NCBI RefSeq assembly: GCF_022170785.1
Contig: NZ_CP081870.1
Span: forward strand, 1,538,001-1,602,000
DNA from: Rossellomorea marisflavi
GTDB taxonomy: Bacteria > Bacillota > Bacilli > Bacillales > Bacillaceae_B
DNA length: 64,000 nt
Direction of reading: 5' to 3'
Shown here: positions 9,045 to 17,319 of the stretch, one piece after another
How the letters are laid out: each line of letters begins with the position of its first letter
Position numbering within the stretch: the first letter of the stretch is position 1
The notes under the pieces: generated by a model
Told to the model about the DNA's origin: nothing
The model's input: only the letters and a program-made list of their open reading frames with translations
Databases searched by the model: none
Translations under genes and position numbers: made by a program

Positions 9045-9648
9045 GTTGATTCATCCCTTCCATATTGTTTGGCATTTGAGACATGAAGGTGTACAGAGCC
9101 GTTTGGATATCCTGTTTGATCCGGGATAGCACTTTCGCTTCCCATTCTTCTTTCGTATGGCGGCCCTCCATGTAGGGGATCGTTTCAAGATAGAATTCGA
9201 TTCTTCCCGGCATTTGATTCAGGAGGTCCTGTTGGATCATATCATGATACTGGGGATCCAAAGAACGTTGGAACTGCATTTCGTTATCCTGAATCAAGAC
9301 GGGAAGTTCTTCTTTGATATACCTCCCGACTGCTTCAGCAAGCCTCGCCTTATAGGGCCCGAGATCCTGCATGGACTTGACGTTCACGTTTTGCTCCACC
9401 GCCAGATCTTCGATGGTTTCTTTCAGCGAGTTCGGGTTCAGTCCGATGTTCAATGTGCCATCAAGGGACTCCACCTTGAGCTGATCGAATTTGTATTCGA
9501 TTTTCTCCACGTTGATTGATGGAGAGTCCCTCATATTCTGGAGCTCAGCGGAGAGATCATTCATCCTTTTTTCTAACGCGGCAATCTTTGAGTGAAGATT
9601 TTCAATATATTGATAGAGTTGTTGTGGGGTCATATAGTAATTATTCAT
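9022..9648 (-). CDS. gerPC: Spore germination protein GerPC
   Basis: This is a 208-residue soluble protein with an N-terminal coiled coil (about residues 10-40, LYQYIENLHSKIAALEKRMN), a beta-rich middle (VEKIEYKFDQLKVESLDGTL) and a long helical C-terminal part. This layout and the GTLNIGLNP motif identify GerPC, the largest member of the operon. The upstream AGAGGTGGTACC provides a ribosome site before ATG 9648. It lies 32 bases after gerPB. Confidence 0.93.
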   Translation of the reverse strand: MNNYYMTPQQLYQYIENLHSKIAALEKRMNDLSAELQNMRDSPSINVEKIEYKFDQLKVESLDGTLNIGLNPNSLKETIEDLAVEQNVNVKSMQDLGPYKARLAEAVGRYIKEELPVLIQDNEMQFQRSLDPQYHDMIQQDLLNQMPGRIEFYLETIPYMEGRHTKEEWEAKVLSRIKQDIQTALYTFMSQMPNNMEGMNQHEPPGNQ

Positions 9649-9680
9649 GGTACCACCTCTTTCAGTGCCGCGTGATTTCC

Positions 9681-9914
9681 TTACGATTCGCCTGGGGGTT
9701 GAAGAGGGACAAAGGGAGGTACGGATTGTGATTGGCCTCCCGTACCCCCGTTCTTTTGTGCCTGTGGAGCAGGTTCAGTGAATCCGCCTGTATTATAAAG
9801 GTAATCATTTGTAGCGATTTGTCCGCACGTCCCGATCTGAAGGACCGAGGAATTGGACATTCCGCCAATTTTGATGAATTGGATTTGGATGGACTGCTGC
9901 ACATAGTAATTCAT
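9681..9914 (-). CDS. gerPB: Spore germination protein GerPB
   Basis: This 77-residue protein has the GerPB N-terminus MNYYVQQSIQIQFIKIGGMS followed by SSVLQIGTCGQI. The C-terminal third is rich in Gln, Gly and Pro, as in relatives. It is the second gene of the operon, 12 bases after gerPA, and acts with the other GerP proteins in coat permeability. Confidence 0.93.
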   Translation of the reverse strand: MNYYVQQSIQIQFIKIGGMSNSSVLQIGTCGQIATNDYLYNTGGFTEPAPQAQKNGGTGGQSQSVPPFVPLQPPGES

Positions 9915-9926
9915 CTCGCCACATCC

Positions 9927-10148
9927 TTATACATTTAGGATAATCCCTTGGTCCATCGTGTCGTCATCCACGGTGTACGTCAGGGAGCTTTCGTTATAGA
10001 CGGATATTCCGCGTCCGGTGATGAAAGATCCAGCTCCTGCAAAGGTTTTGGCCGTTGAAATGGGGCTGATATTGAATACGTCACCTATATGGAAAACACC
10101 GCTCGAACCGATGCTGATCACCTGGGCGAAGCCTACGATCGCGGGCAT
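9927..10148 (-). CDS. gerPA: Spore germination protein GerPA
   Basis: This 73-residue protein starts MPAIVGFAQVISIGSSGVFH and contains FNISPISTAKTFAGAGSF, the GerPA version of the motif also seen in GerPF, showing that the first and last genes of the operon are paralogues. ATG 10148 is preceded by AAAGGTG at a normal distance; the longer frame from 10187 runs through the promoter. A sigma-K-like promoter lies just upstream. Confidence 0.94.
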   Translation of the reverse strand: MPAIVGFAQVISIGSSGVFHIGDVFNISPISTAKTFAGAGSFITGRGISVYNESSLTYTVDDDTMDQGIILNV

Positions 10149-10184
10149 AAAATACTCACACCTTTGTTTATCAATAATTAGTAC

Positions 10185-10211
10185 CAATGTATGTGAGAAT
10201 TTTGCAAAAGT
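10185..10211 (-). promoter_or_regulatory. Putative sigma-K promoter of the gerP operon
   Basis: Read on the minus strand, AC is followed after 16 bases by CATACATTG. This fits the sigma-K pattern AC-N16-CATANNNTA with one mismatch. It lies about 37 bases upstream of the gerPA start. The gerP operon is known to be sigma-K dependent in B. subtilis, which supports the call. The -35 is only two bases, so the match alone is weak. Confidence 0.45.
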
Positions 10212-10278
10212 GACAATCGCCTAATCGACCGTTTCGATGTACACTAGAGTAGAAGAGATTAAGAAAGGGGGACGATTC

Positions 10279-11481
10279 ATGGCAGGACTATCACCTGTGA
10301 GTCAATCGGAAAGAATAATCAGCCTCGATGTGATAAGGGGTTTTTCACTACTTGGTATCTTGATCATCAATATGATCTCATTCCATTCACCATTTCTTTA
10401 TATGGACCCGTATTCCTGGTGGAAAACGGCCGGTGATACAGCGTTGTATCCCTGGATCGATATCTTTGTCCAAGCCAGTTTTTATCCGCTGTTCGCCATG
10501 CTTTTCGGCTATGGTTTGGGTATACAAAAGATCCGGGCCGATGTAAAAGGGACATCCTTTTACATGTTCGGGATCCGGAGGTTGTTGATTTTACTGGTCA
10601 TCGGATGCCTTCACGCCTTTTTTATCTGGTCGGGTGACATCCTCATCAACTATGCGGTATTCGGGTTGATGCTCCTTTTGTTCATGAACATGACTGGTAA
10701 ATGGCTCATGATGTTGGGAGGCGCTATGCTGATCTTGCCTCAGGTTTTTTTCAGCTCTTTGCTCGTATTGATGACATTCGTCGATCCTGAAGGGGTAAGT
10801 TTTTACACAGATATCGCGTCACTTCAGAATTCGGTTGCCGCTTATGGGAACGGGTCATTCGGCGACATCATGAGTCAGCGCTTTTCTGACTGGTATGCGG
10901 TGAACGGTCCGGGGAACTTTATCTTCCTTGGTCTTTCGATCCTGCCCATGATGCTGATCGGAGCAGGGGCGAGCAAACTGAGATTATTGGAGAAAGTCGC
11001 CTTACATAAGAAAGCCTGGCTGTGGATCGGGATCTCCACATTGGTGATCGGGACTGCGATCAAATCACTGCCGTTTCTGATCGAGGCCAATACGGCCTAT
11101 GGCTATATCCAGGATTTCCTGGGAGGTCCGTTCTTATCAGTATCTTATGCAATAATACTCTCATTATTATTGCAGAACCAAAAAATCTTGAAGTGGAGCA
11201 AGCCCATTGCGTCAATGGGGAAGATGTCGATGACCAACTACCTGCTTCAATCGATCATCGGGACCCTTATCTTCTATTCTTATGGACTGGGACTCTATGG
11301 GGAAGTCACCCTGACGACAGGGACTCTCCTCGCAATCGGGATCTATATCGTCCAGGTTATCTTCTCAGAGATCTGGCTCACGTATTTCAAATACGGACCA
11401 GTAGAGAAAGTATGGCGGTTACTGAGCTACGGGAAGCGAAATCTGTCTACTGACAGGCACCATCAAACCAAGGGGGAGTAA
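10279..11481 (+). CDS. DUF418 (YeiB family) integral membrane protein
   Basis: This 400-residue protein has about eight to ten hydrophobic segments. It opens with SERIISLDVIRGFSLLGILI, the hallmark N-terminus of YeiB/DUF418 proteins, and its C-terminal part has MGKMSMTNYLLQS, also conserved in this family. Its biochemical role is not established; distant similarity to acyltransferase-3 membrane proteins is known. ATG 10279 follows AAAGGGGG by 6 bases; the longer frame from 10237 lacks a ribosome site. It ends 3 bases before yisK and is probably cotranscribed with it. It has no counterpart at this position in the B. subtilis order that I recall. Confidence 0.88.
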   Translation: MAGLSPVSQSERIISLDVIRGFSLLGILIINMISFHSPFLYMDPYSWWKTAGDTALYPWIDIFVQASFYPLFAMLFGYGLGIQKIRADVKGTSFYMFGIRRLLILLVIGCLHAFFIWSGDILINYAVFGLMLLLFMNMTGKWLMMLGGAMLILPQVFFSSLLVLMTFVDPEGVSFYTDIASLQNSVAAYGNGSFGDIMSQRFSDWYAVNGPGNFIFLGLSILPMMLIGAGASKLRLLEKVALHKKAWLWIGISTLVIGTAIKSLPFLIEANTAYGYIQDFLGGPFLSVSYAIILSLLLQNQKILKWSKPIASMGKMSMTNYLLQSIIGTLIFYSYGLGLYGEVTLTTGTLLAIGIYIVQVIFSEIWLTYFKYGPVEKVWRLLSYGKRNLSTDRHHQTKGE

Positions 11482-11484
11482 ACG

Positions 11485-12381
11485 ATGAAATTAGTCAGCT
11501 TTGCGGAAAATGATCGTGTATCGTATGGGATTTGCAGTGAGAACCGGGTAGTGGATGTATTCGCGGCCAGCACCGAGCTCGGAGAAGGACACGCGCTGCC
11601 GATGGATGTGAGGAGTGGAATCGCGGAAGGGGATGGATTCGTAAAAAGGATTGAGGAAGCATGGAATGCCATGGATGAGGATGCCCTTGACAGGCACACG
11701 TATGATTCCGATGCGATCCGTCTGCTCCCGCCCCTCACGTCACTCGGTAAAAATATCATGTGCGTGGGTAAAAATTACCGTGACCATGCCATCGAGATGG
11801 GGGCAGAAGATGCACCGGAAAACATCATGATCTTCACCAAAGCACCAACCACCCTGGCTGCATCAGGGGAAGAGCTCCCTGTCCATGATGAGCTTACGGA
11901 ACAGCTCGATTATGAAGGCGAGCTTGCCGTGGTCATCGGGCAGGGCGGACGCGGGATTTCTGTGGAAGCCGCCATGGACCATGTCTTCGGCTACACGATC
12001 CTCAATGATATCACGGCGAGGGACCTGCAGAAAAAGCACGGTCAGTTCTTCCTCGGTAAAAGCCTCGATGGAACCTGTCCTATGGGCCCGTATCTTGTGA
12101 CGAAGGACGAAATCGGTGATCCTCACGATCTGTCCATCACCACAAAGGTCAACGGGGAAGTCAGACAATCCTCGAACACGAGCAATATGATGTTCAAGAT
12201 CAGCGACATCATCTCGATCCTGTCAAAAGGGATGACCCTCGAGCCAGGTGACGTGATAGCGACGGGTACCCCGGCAGGAGTAGGGAAAGGCTTCAATCCT
12301 CCCAAATTCCTGAAGCACGGCGACCTGATTGAAATCGAAGTGGAATCGGTAGGAAAATTGACAAATCGGTTACAGTCCTAG
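11485..12381 (+). CDS. yisK: Fumarylacetoacetate hydrolase family protein YisK
   Basis: This 298-residue protein has a FAH fold. The C-terminal catalytic part shows ICVGKNY-type residues (CVGKNYRDHAIEMGAE), the metal ligands E and E in DYEGELAVVIG, and D in NDITARDLQ. The end carries TGTPAGVG. In B. subtilis YisK has oxaloacetate decarboxylase activity and affects cell shape through Mbl; both come from the literature. The roughly 90-residue N-terminal extension is part of the YisK form. Position between gerP and yisL matches B. subtilis. AGGGGGAG precedes the start. Confidence 0.92.
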   Translation: MKLVSFAENDRVSYGICSENRVVDVFAASTELGEGHALPMDVRSGIAEGDGFVKRIEEAWNAMDEDALDRHTYDSDAIRLLPPLTSLGKNIMCVGKNYRDHAIEMGAEDAPENIMIFTKAPTTLAASGEELPVHDELTEQLDYEGELAVVIGQGGRGISVEAAMDHVFGYTILNDITARDLQKKHGQFFLGKSLDGTCPMGPYLVTKDEIGDPHDLSITTKVNGEVRQSSNTSNMMFKISDIISILSKGMTLEPGDVIATGTPAGVGKGFNPPKFLKHGDLIEIEVESVGKLTNRLQS

Positions 12382-12454
12382 ATAAAATTTTGGAATGGTG
12401 GCGGACTATGGTAATATTATGAGCGTACATATACTCTTTTTTAGGAGGGTTCAC

Positions 12455-12826
12455 ATGTTTGATAGAACGGATGCTCATATTACGACATGGGCGATCGCCA
12501 TCATCTTGTTTTTTGTAGCGTTAGGGCTTCACAGAGCCGGGAATGCTAAAGCAATGAAGATTGTACATATGATCCTGCGATTATTCTACATCCTGATCAT
12601 TGTGACCGGAGCACTGTTGTTCTGGAAACACCAAGGAATTGATCCTGCCCTTTACGGTGTCAAAGGGTTGGTCGGCATTTGGGTAATTGCCATGTTCGAA
12701 ATTATCCTCGTGCGCTTGAATAAAGGGAAAAGTACGAAGGTGGCCTCTATCTTGCTGGTCATTGCCCTTTTGATTGTTCTCTACCTTGGATTTAAGCTTC
12801 CACTGGGAATCAACTTCCTGGCGTAA
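12455..12826 (+). CDS. yisL: YisL family (UPF0344/DUF1516) membrane protein
   Basis: This 123-residue protein has four predicted transmembrane segments (about residues 10-25, 38-58, 67-87 and 99-118). The start MFDRTDAHITTWAIAI and the IVTGALLFWK motif fit the UPF0344/YisL family of unknown function. ATG 12455 is preceded by AGGAGGG; the longer frame from 12395 is not needed. It follows yisK as in B. subtilis and is closed by a strong hairpin terminator. Confidence 0.88.
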   Translation: MFDRTDAHITTWAIAIILFFVALGLHRAGNAKAMKIVHMILRLFYILIIVTGALLFWKHQGIDPALYGVKGLVGIWVIAMFEIILVRLNKGKSTKVASILLVIALLIVLYLGFKLPLGINFLA

Positions 12827-12827
12827 G

Positions 12828-12864
12828 AAAAAAACCGTTGCCTATACAGGGCAACGGTTTTTTT
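12828..12864. terminator. Bidirectional terminator between yisL and yisN
   Basis: AAAACCGTTGCC pairs with GGCAACGGTTTT, and A and T runs flank both sides of the stem. It lies directly after the yisL stop and upstream of the 3' end of the convergent yisN, so it can serve both genes. Confidence 0.9.
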
Positions 12865-12930
12865 GTTCTTCGGTTAAGTCAAGTCTAAAATGCCTCGTAG
12901 CTTCTCCTTTTGTTGGTCTTCCCGCCGTTA

Positions 12931-13494
12931 TTACTTCACGATATTCTCGATAACGATCCTCTTACCCGTGCTGAGGGTGAATTCGAAGCGGTCGCGCTGT
13001 TTTTTGTAGTAGGTGAAGTGGTGTTGTACCGCACAGATTTCGTCCCCATTGTCGAAGGTGATGAAATTCACGCCCTGTTTGATTTTCTGGTTTCCGAGGA
13101 ATACCAGGTGGTTGTGACAAAAAATACAATCGTAAATGGAATAGTTCAGATTATTCAATGTGGTGATGAACTGGTTGAATGCGTCATCCGATATTTCCTC
13201 CATCAGGTTTTCGAGGGAGAACAAGATGCTTTTCTTGATCAAGATCCGATCTCCGCTCTCGATTCTGAACTTCTCATATGGGGTTGCGAGGATGCCGTCT
13301 TCCAACAGGACCCCCGTGATCCATTCATCGTCCCTGTACAGTCTGAGCTCCTGATGAAGATAAAAATCCAGTTCCGACTCCTCTTCGGCATCTATCTCAA
13401 AGAAATACCATATATCATCTTCTAAGAGCACGGTCCCTTCGGAGTATGCCCGCTTTTGGGATTTTAATATGTTCGATCGATAAATATTGCTCAA
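12931..13494 (-). CDS. yisN: YisN-like (DUF2777) protein
   Basis: This 187-residue soluble protein is acidic, with SNIYRSNILKSQKRAYSEGTV at the start and a CIFCHNHLVF segment near residue 122 containing a C-x2-C-H pattern that might bind metal. The position between yisL and asnO is that of B. subtilis yisN, and the sequence is consistent with DUF2777. The function is unknown. A purine-rich AAGGAGGGATATTC precedes ATG 13494. Confidence 0.7.
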   Translation of the reverse strand: MSNIYRSNILKSQKRAYSEGTVLLEDDIWYFFEIDAEEESELDFYLHQELRLYRDDEWITGVLLEDGILATPYEKFRIESGDRILIKKSILFSLENLMEEISDDAFNQFITTLNNLNYSIYDCIFCHNHLVFLGNQKIKQGVNFITFDNGDEICAVQHHFTYYKKQRDRFEFTLSTGKRIVIENIVK

Positions 13495-13644
13495 ATGAAT
13501 ATCCCTCCTTAACTACATTACTTATCATTATTATCATATTTCATTCATATAAAATTGATTGAGTCAATTAACCATTTCCCTTTAGAAGCATAAGATAATC
13601 TACATGTCGAAGAGCAGTTTTCTACGAAAGTGAGGATGATGACC

Positions 13645-15492
13645 ATGTGCGGGATCACAGGATGGGTACATTTCGAACGAAATCTGACAGGTGAACGAGG
13701 GATTGTTAGGGAGATGGCGGAAACATTATCGAAGCGGGGGCCCGATGAAAATAATCTTTGGGGCGGTGAACATGTCCTGTTCGGTCATAAGAGGCTGATC
13801 GTGGTCGATCCGGAAGGCGGACGGCAGCCCATGTCCATACAGCATGAGGGGAAATCCTATACAATCTGCTATAACGGTGAGTTGTATAACACGGAAGATC
13901 TCAGGGACGTATTGAAAGGAAAGGGATATACGTTCCGGGGGCATTCGGATACAGAGGTCCTCCTCACATCCTATATCGAATGGAAGGAAGCGTGCGTTGA
14001 TCACCTGAACGGTATATTTGCCTTTGCCGTCTGGGATGAACAGGAAGGGCGGGTTTTCCTTGCCCGTGATCGCCTTGGTGTTAAACCCCTCTTTTATACC
14101 GAGAAAGACGGTGGTCTCTTATTTGCGTCAGAAATCAAAGCATTGCTGGCCCACCCTGATATCGAACCTGAGATCGATCTTCAAGGGTTGAAGGAAGTGT
14201 TGGGTCTCGGGCCATCGAGGACCCCGGGGCATGGTGTTTTCAGAGGGGTACAGGAACTGCGCCCGGCATTCGCCATGAGCTTCGGTCCCGAAGGGGTGAA
14301 GAAGTGGAGATACTGGAATGTGAAAAGTGAGAAGCACACAGATTCTTTCGAAGAGACCGTAGAAAAAGTGAGATTCCTCGTGACGGATGCAATCAAAAGG
14401 CAGCTAATATCGGATGTGCCCCTATGCACCTTTTTATCAGGTGGTCTTGATTCCAGTGCCATCACAGCGGTGGCTGCCGATTGCTACAGGGATGAAGGGA
14501 AGGGCCACCTCCATACGTATTCCATCGATTACGAAGGAAATGATGAACACTTCAAGGCCAATGACTTCCAGCCCAATGCCGATGCATATTGGATCAATCA
14601 AATGACCCAGGAATTCGGAACCGTTCATCACAGCTGCGTCATCGATCAAGAAAAGCTGAAGGAATACCTCACGGAGGCCGTCCTGGTAAGAGATCTGCCC
14701 GGCATGGCCGATGTTGATTCGTCTCTATTGTGGTTTTGTGAGGAAATCAAACAGGATTTCACGGTCGGTCTATCGGGCGAGTGTGCGGACGAAATCTTCG
14801 GGGGATACCCATGGTTCCACCGGGAGGATGATTTCAATCGCACAGGATTCCCTTGGATGCGTTCAACGCAAGAAAGGCAGGGACTACTGAAGGAAGAGTG
14901 GAGCAACAAGCTCAATCTCGAAGACTACGTACTTGCAAGGTACAAGGATACAGTGGAAGAAACCCCTTTGCTTGAAGGAGAATCGGAAGAAGAGGCGAAA
15001 AGGAGGCAGATGTTCTATCTGAATCAGCTATGGTTCATGACGACCCTCCTGGACCGGAAGGATCGCATGAGCATGGGGGCGAGCCTCGAGGTCAGGGTGC
15101 CGTTTGCCGATCACCGTCTCGTAGAATATGCGTGGAATATCCCTTGGGAGATGAAACATCACGAAGGGAGGGAAAAAGGCCTTTTAAGGAAAGCACTTGA
15201 GGGCATCCTCCCTGATGAGGTGCTCTACCGCAAAAAGAGTCCTTATCCCAAAACACATCATCCAAAGTATACGGAACTTGTACGTGGATGGCTGTCAGAG
15301 ATCTTGGAAGATGAAACAAGTGTCCTCCATACCTTATTCGATGAAGAAAAGCTGAAGGACATCGTACAATCAGGAGGCGCAGCATTCCAGACCCCGTGGT
15401 ACGGTCAACTCATGACTGGTCCGCAGCTTCTTGCCCATCTGGCACAGATCCATGTTTGGTTCAAGACCTACAATATTAAAATCGTTTCCTGA
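13645..15492 (+). CDS. asnO: Asparagine synthase, glutamine-hydrolysing (AsnO)
   Basis: This 615-residue enzyme converts aspartate and glutamine to asparagine with ATP. The N-terminal class II amidotransferase domain begins MCGITGW; Cys2 becomes the nucleophile after Met removal, which fixes the start at ATG 13645 and not GTG 13630. RGPDE and CYNGELYN are further glutaminase signatures. The synthetase domain has the PPi loop LSGGLDSSA (near residue 265) and LSGECADEIFGGYPWF. In B. subtilis asnO is the sporulation-linked paralogue of asnB and asnH, and its position after yisN supports that assignment. Confidence 0.93.
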   Translation: MCGITGWVHFERNLTGERGIVREMAETLSKRGPDENNLWGGEHVLFGHKRLIVVDPEGGRQPMSIQHEGKSYTICYNGELYNTEDLRDVLKGKGYTFRGHSDTEVLLTSYIEWKEACVDHLNGIFAFAVWDEQEGRVFLARDRLGVKPLFYTEKDGGLLFASEIKALLAHPDIEPEIDLQGLKEVLGLGPSRTPGHGVFRGVQELRPAFAMSFGPEGVKKWRYWNVKSEKHTDSFEETVEKVRFLVTDAIKRQLISDVPLCTFLSGGLDSSAITAVAADCYRDEGKGHLHTYSIDYEGNDEHFKANDFQPNADAYWINQMTQEFGTVHHSCVIDQEKLKEYLTEAVLVRDLPGMADVDSSLLWFCEEIKQDFTVGLSGECADEIFGGYPWFHREDDFNRTGFPWMRSTQERQGLLKEEWSNKLNLEDYVLARYKDTVEETPLLEGESEEEAKRRQMFYLNQLWFMTTLLDRKDRMSMGASLEVRVPFADHRLVEYAWNIPWEMKHHEGREKGLLRKALEGILPDEVLYRKKSPYPKTHHPKYTELVRGWLSEILEDETSVLHTLFDEEKLKDIVQSGGAAFQTPWYGQLMTGPQLLAHLAQIHVWFKTYNIKIVS

Positions 15493-15500
15493 AGCCAACG

Positions 15501-15530
15501 ATCCCCGGACAATTGTCCGGGGATGTTTTT
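15501..15530 (+). terminator. Terminator after asnO
   Basis: ATCCCCGGACAATTGTCCGGGGAT is an almost perfect palindrome, here given by its two arms ATCCCCGGAC and GTCCGGGGAT with a four-base loop AATT, followed by GTTTTTT. It lies 8 bases after the asnO stop. Confidence 0.92.
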
Positions 15531-15639
15531 TATGGGAATGTCCTGTTACAGCAGGAGCGGAGGTACTCGACTCGCGGATTCGTGATTAAAATAATCTTTT
15601 GCACATATGAATCATTAAAGAGAAAAAAGAGGGTAAACT

Positions 15640-15702
15640 ATGAGAGATACCTCATATGACTATTTTTACATATGGCAAAAAAGAAATTTGTTAGTAAAAT
15701 AG
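15640..15702 (+). CDS. Possible 20-residue aromatic-rich peptide
   Basis: A tiny frame from ATG 15640 to TAG reads MRDTSYDYFYIWQKRNLLVK. It has a plausible ribosome site, AGAGGG, 6 bases upstream. Five of the first twelve residues are aromatic. It lies between the asnO terminator and the promoter I assign to the crt operon. The frame is too short for coding statistics, and the rest of the 300-base gap is AT-rich with three CATATG hexamers at about 15603, 15652 and 15669. I cannot assign a function; it may be chance. Confidence 0.2.
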   Translation: MRDTSYDYFYIWQKRNLLVK

Positions 15703-15713
15703 AGTGTTAATCT

Positions 15714-15742
15714 TTGTGCCCATGAAAAAAGCAATGTATACT
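15714..15742 (+). promoter_or_regulatory. Putative sigma-A promoter of the carotenoid operon
   Basis: TTGTGC and TATACT are separated by 17 bases. The predicted start of transcription would be near 15749, leaving a 50-base leader before ATG 15799. The match is moderate. No other better promoter is seen in front of crtN. Confidence 0.45.
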
Positions 15743-15798
15743 TAATTTATAATCAATGTTCAGGTATTGTATATACTTTGTATAAGGGGGAAGACAAG

Positions 15799-17319
15799 AT
15801 GTCCAAAAATGTGATTGTCATCGGAGCGGGACCTGGAGGTTTGGCTTCTGCCATGCTTCTGGCCAGTAAAGGATATGAAGTCGACGTATATGAAAAGCAT
15901 TCCTTTGTTGGTGGTCGCAATGGTGCCATCAAACAAGACGGATACACATTCGATATCGGGCCGACGTTCCTTGGCATGCCGGAAATTGCGGAGGAACTTT
16001 TTGAAGCGGCGGGGAAAGACCTTCACGATTATGTGGATCTGAAGGAGCTGCCTATGATGTACGAGCTGAAATTCAAAGATAAAGATGTGAAGATGTACAG
16101 GGATCCAGAGCGGCTGAAAGAGGAAATTGAACGCCGTTTCCCCGGGAATGGAAAAGGGTATGAGCGATTCATGAATGACACCCGCAAGAAGATGGAGCGC
16201 TTGAAACCCATCCTTCAAAGCCCGATGGACCAGTACTATCAATATATCAGCTGGAAAGTCCTTCGGGCCCTGCCTCAGCTTTCCCTCGGTAAGTCGCTCT
16301 ACAGCGTGCTGAGTGACTACTTCACCGATCACGAACTGAGACTTTCATTTACCTTCCAGTCAAAATATTTGGGTATGTCACCTTGGGAGTGTCCCGGGGC
16401 TTTCTCCATCCTTTCTTTCATGGAACACGAGTACGGTGTCTTTCATCCCATTGGAGGGGTGAATCAGCTTTCAGAAGCGATGGCGAAAGTCGTAAGAGAG
16501 AGCGGAGGAAAGATCCATCTCTCGACGGGAATCAAAAAGCTTTGGCTTGAAGGGAAAAACGTCAAAGGGGTCATCCTCGAAAATGGGGAGAAGGTATCAG
16601 CCGATGAAGTGGTCATTAATGGCGACTTCGCTCACGTGATGACGAATTTGGTGGATGACGGTGTGCTGAAGAAGTACAGCAAAGAAAAGCTTTCAAAGAA
16701 AAAATATTCATGCTCCACCTTCATGATCTACCTCGGTCTTGATAAACAATATGATCTGCCTCACCATACAATCATATTTGCCGATGACTACAGGAAAAAT
16801 GTAGAAGAGATTACGAAAACGATGGCTTTATCAGAAGATCCTTCCATCTATGTTCAAAATGCTTCCGTCACTGATCCTACCCTCGCACCAGAGGGACACT
16901 CTACGCTTTATGTCCTGGCCCCGGTACCGAATAATATGAGTGAGATCGATTGGGAAGAAAATCAAGAAACCTTCAAGGAACTCGTCATTCGCTCTCTAGA
17001 GGAGAGAGCGGGTCTCGAGGATATCCGGAGTCATATCCGGTTCGAGAAGGTCCTTGACCCCCATCAATGGGAGACCGACTTCAATATCTATAAAGGAGCG
17101 ACCTTCAATCTTGGTCATCAGCTCACGCAAATGATGGCCCTCAGACCTCATAACAAATTCGAGGAACTCGATCACTGCTGGCTTGTCGGCGGCGGCACCC
17201 ATCCGGGCAGCGGACTGCCGACGATACTTGAATCGGCCAGGATCACTACAGCCATCATAATGAAGGAAGATGCCTCCCAAACTTCAGGCGCTCACAGGGC
17301 AATGGAGGAAGCGCTATGA
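15799..17319 (+). CDS. crtN: CrtN-type phytoene/diapophytoene desaturase
   Basis: This 506-residue FAD enzyme belongs to the CrtI/CrtN carotenoid desaturase family. The N-terminal dinucleotide fold is VIVIGAGPGGLASA followed by VYEKHSFVGGRNG, and the C-terminal FAD motif is GGGTHPGSGLPTILESA. Because it is next to a CrtM-type synthase, the likely substrate is 4,4'-diapophytoene (C30), desaturated stepwise to a coloured polyene; this is inference from context. ATG 15799 has AAGGGGGAAG 6 bases upstream, and the TTG at 15778 is not favoured. Its stop overlaps the next gene by 4 bases. Confidence 0.9.
   Translation: MSKNVIVIGAGPGGLASAMLLASKGYEVDVYEKHSFVGGRNGAIKQDGYTFDIGPTFLGMPEIAEELFEAAGKDLHDYVDLKELPMMYELKFKDKDVKMYRDPERLKEEIERRFPGNGKGYERFMNDTRKKMERLKPILQSPMDQYYQYISWKVLRALPQLSLGKSLYSVLSDYFTDHELRLSFTFQSKYLGMSPWECPGAFSILSFMEHEYGVFHPIGGVNQLSEAMAKVVRESGGKIHLSTGIKKLWLEGKNVKGVILENGEKVSADEVVINGDFAHVMTNLVDDGVLKKYSKEKLSKKKYSCSTFMIYLGLDKQYDLPHHTIIFADDYRKNVEEITKTMALSEDPSIYVQNASVTDPTLAPEGHSTLYVLAPVPNNMSEIDWEENQETFKELVIRSLEERAGLEDIRSHIRFEKVLDPHQWETDFNIYKGATFNLGHQLTQMMALRPHNKFEELDHCWLVGGGTHPGSGLPTILESARITTAIIMKEDASQTSGAHRAMEEAL

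Noticed and set aside
15778-15798. An upstream TTG start for crtN
   Set aside because: It overlaps the ribosome site of ATG 15799 and would add residues before the FAD motif that relatives lack.
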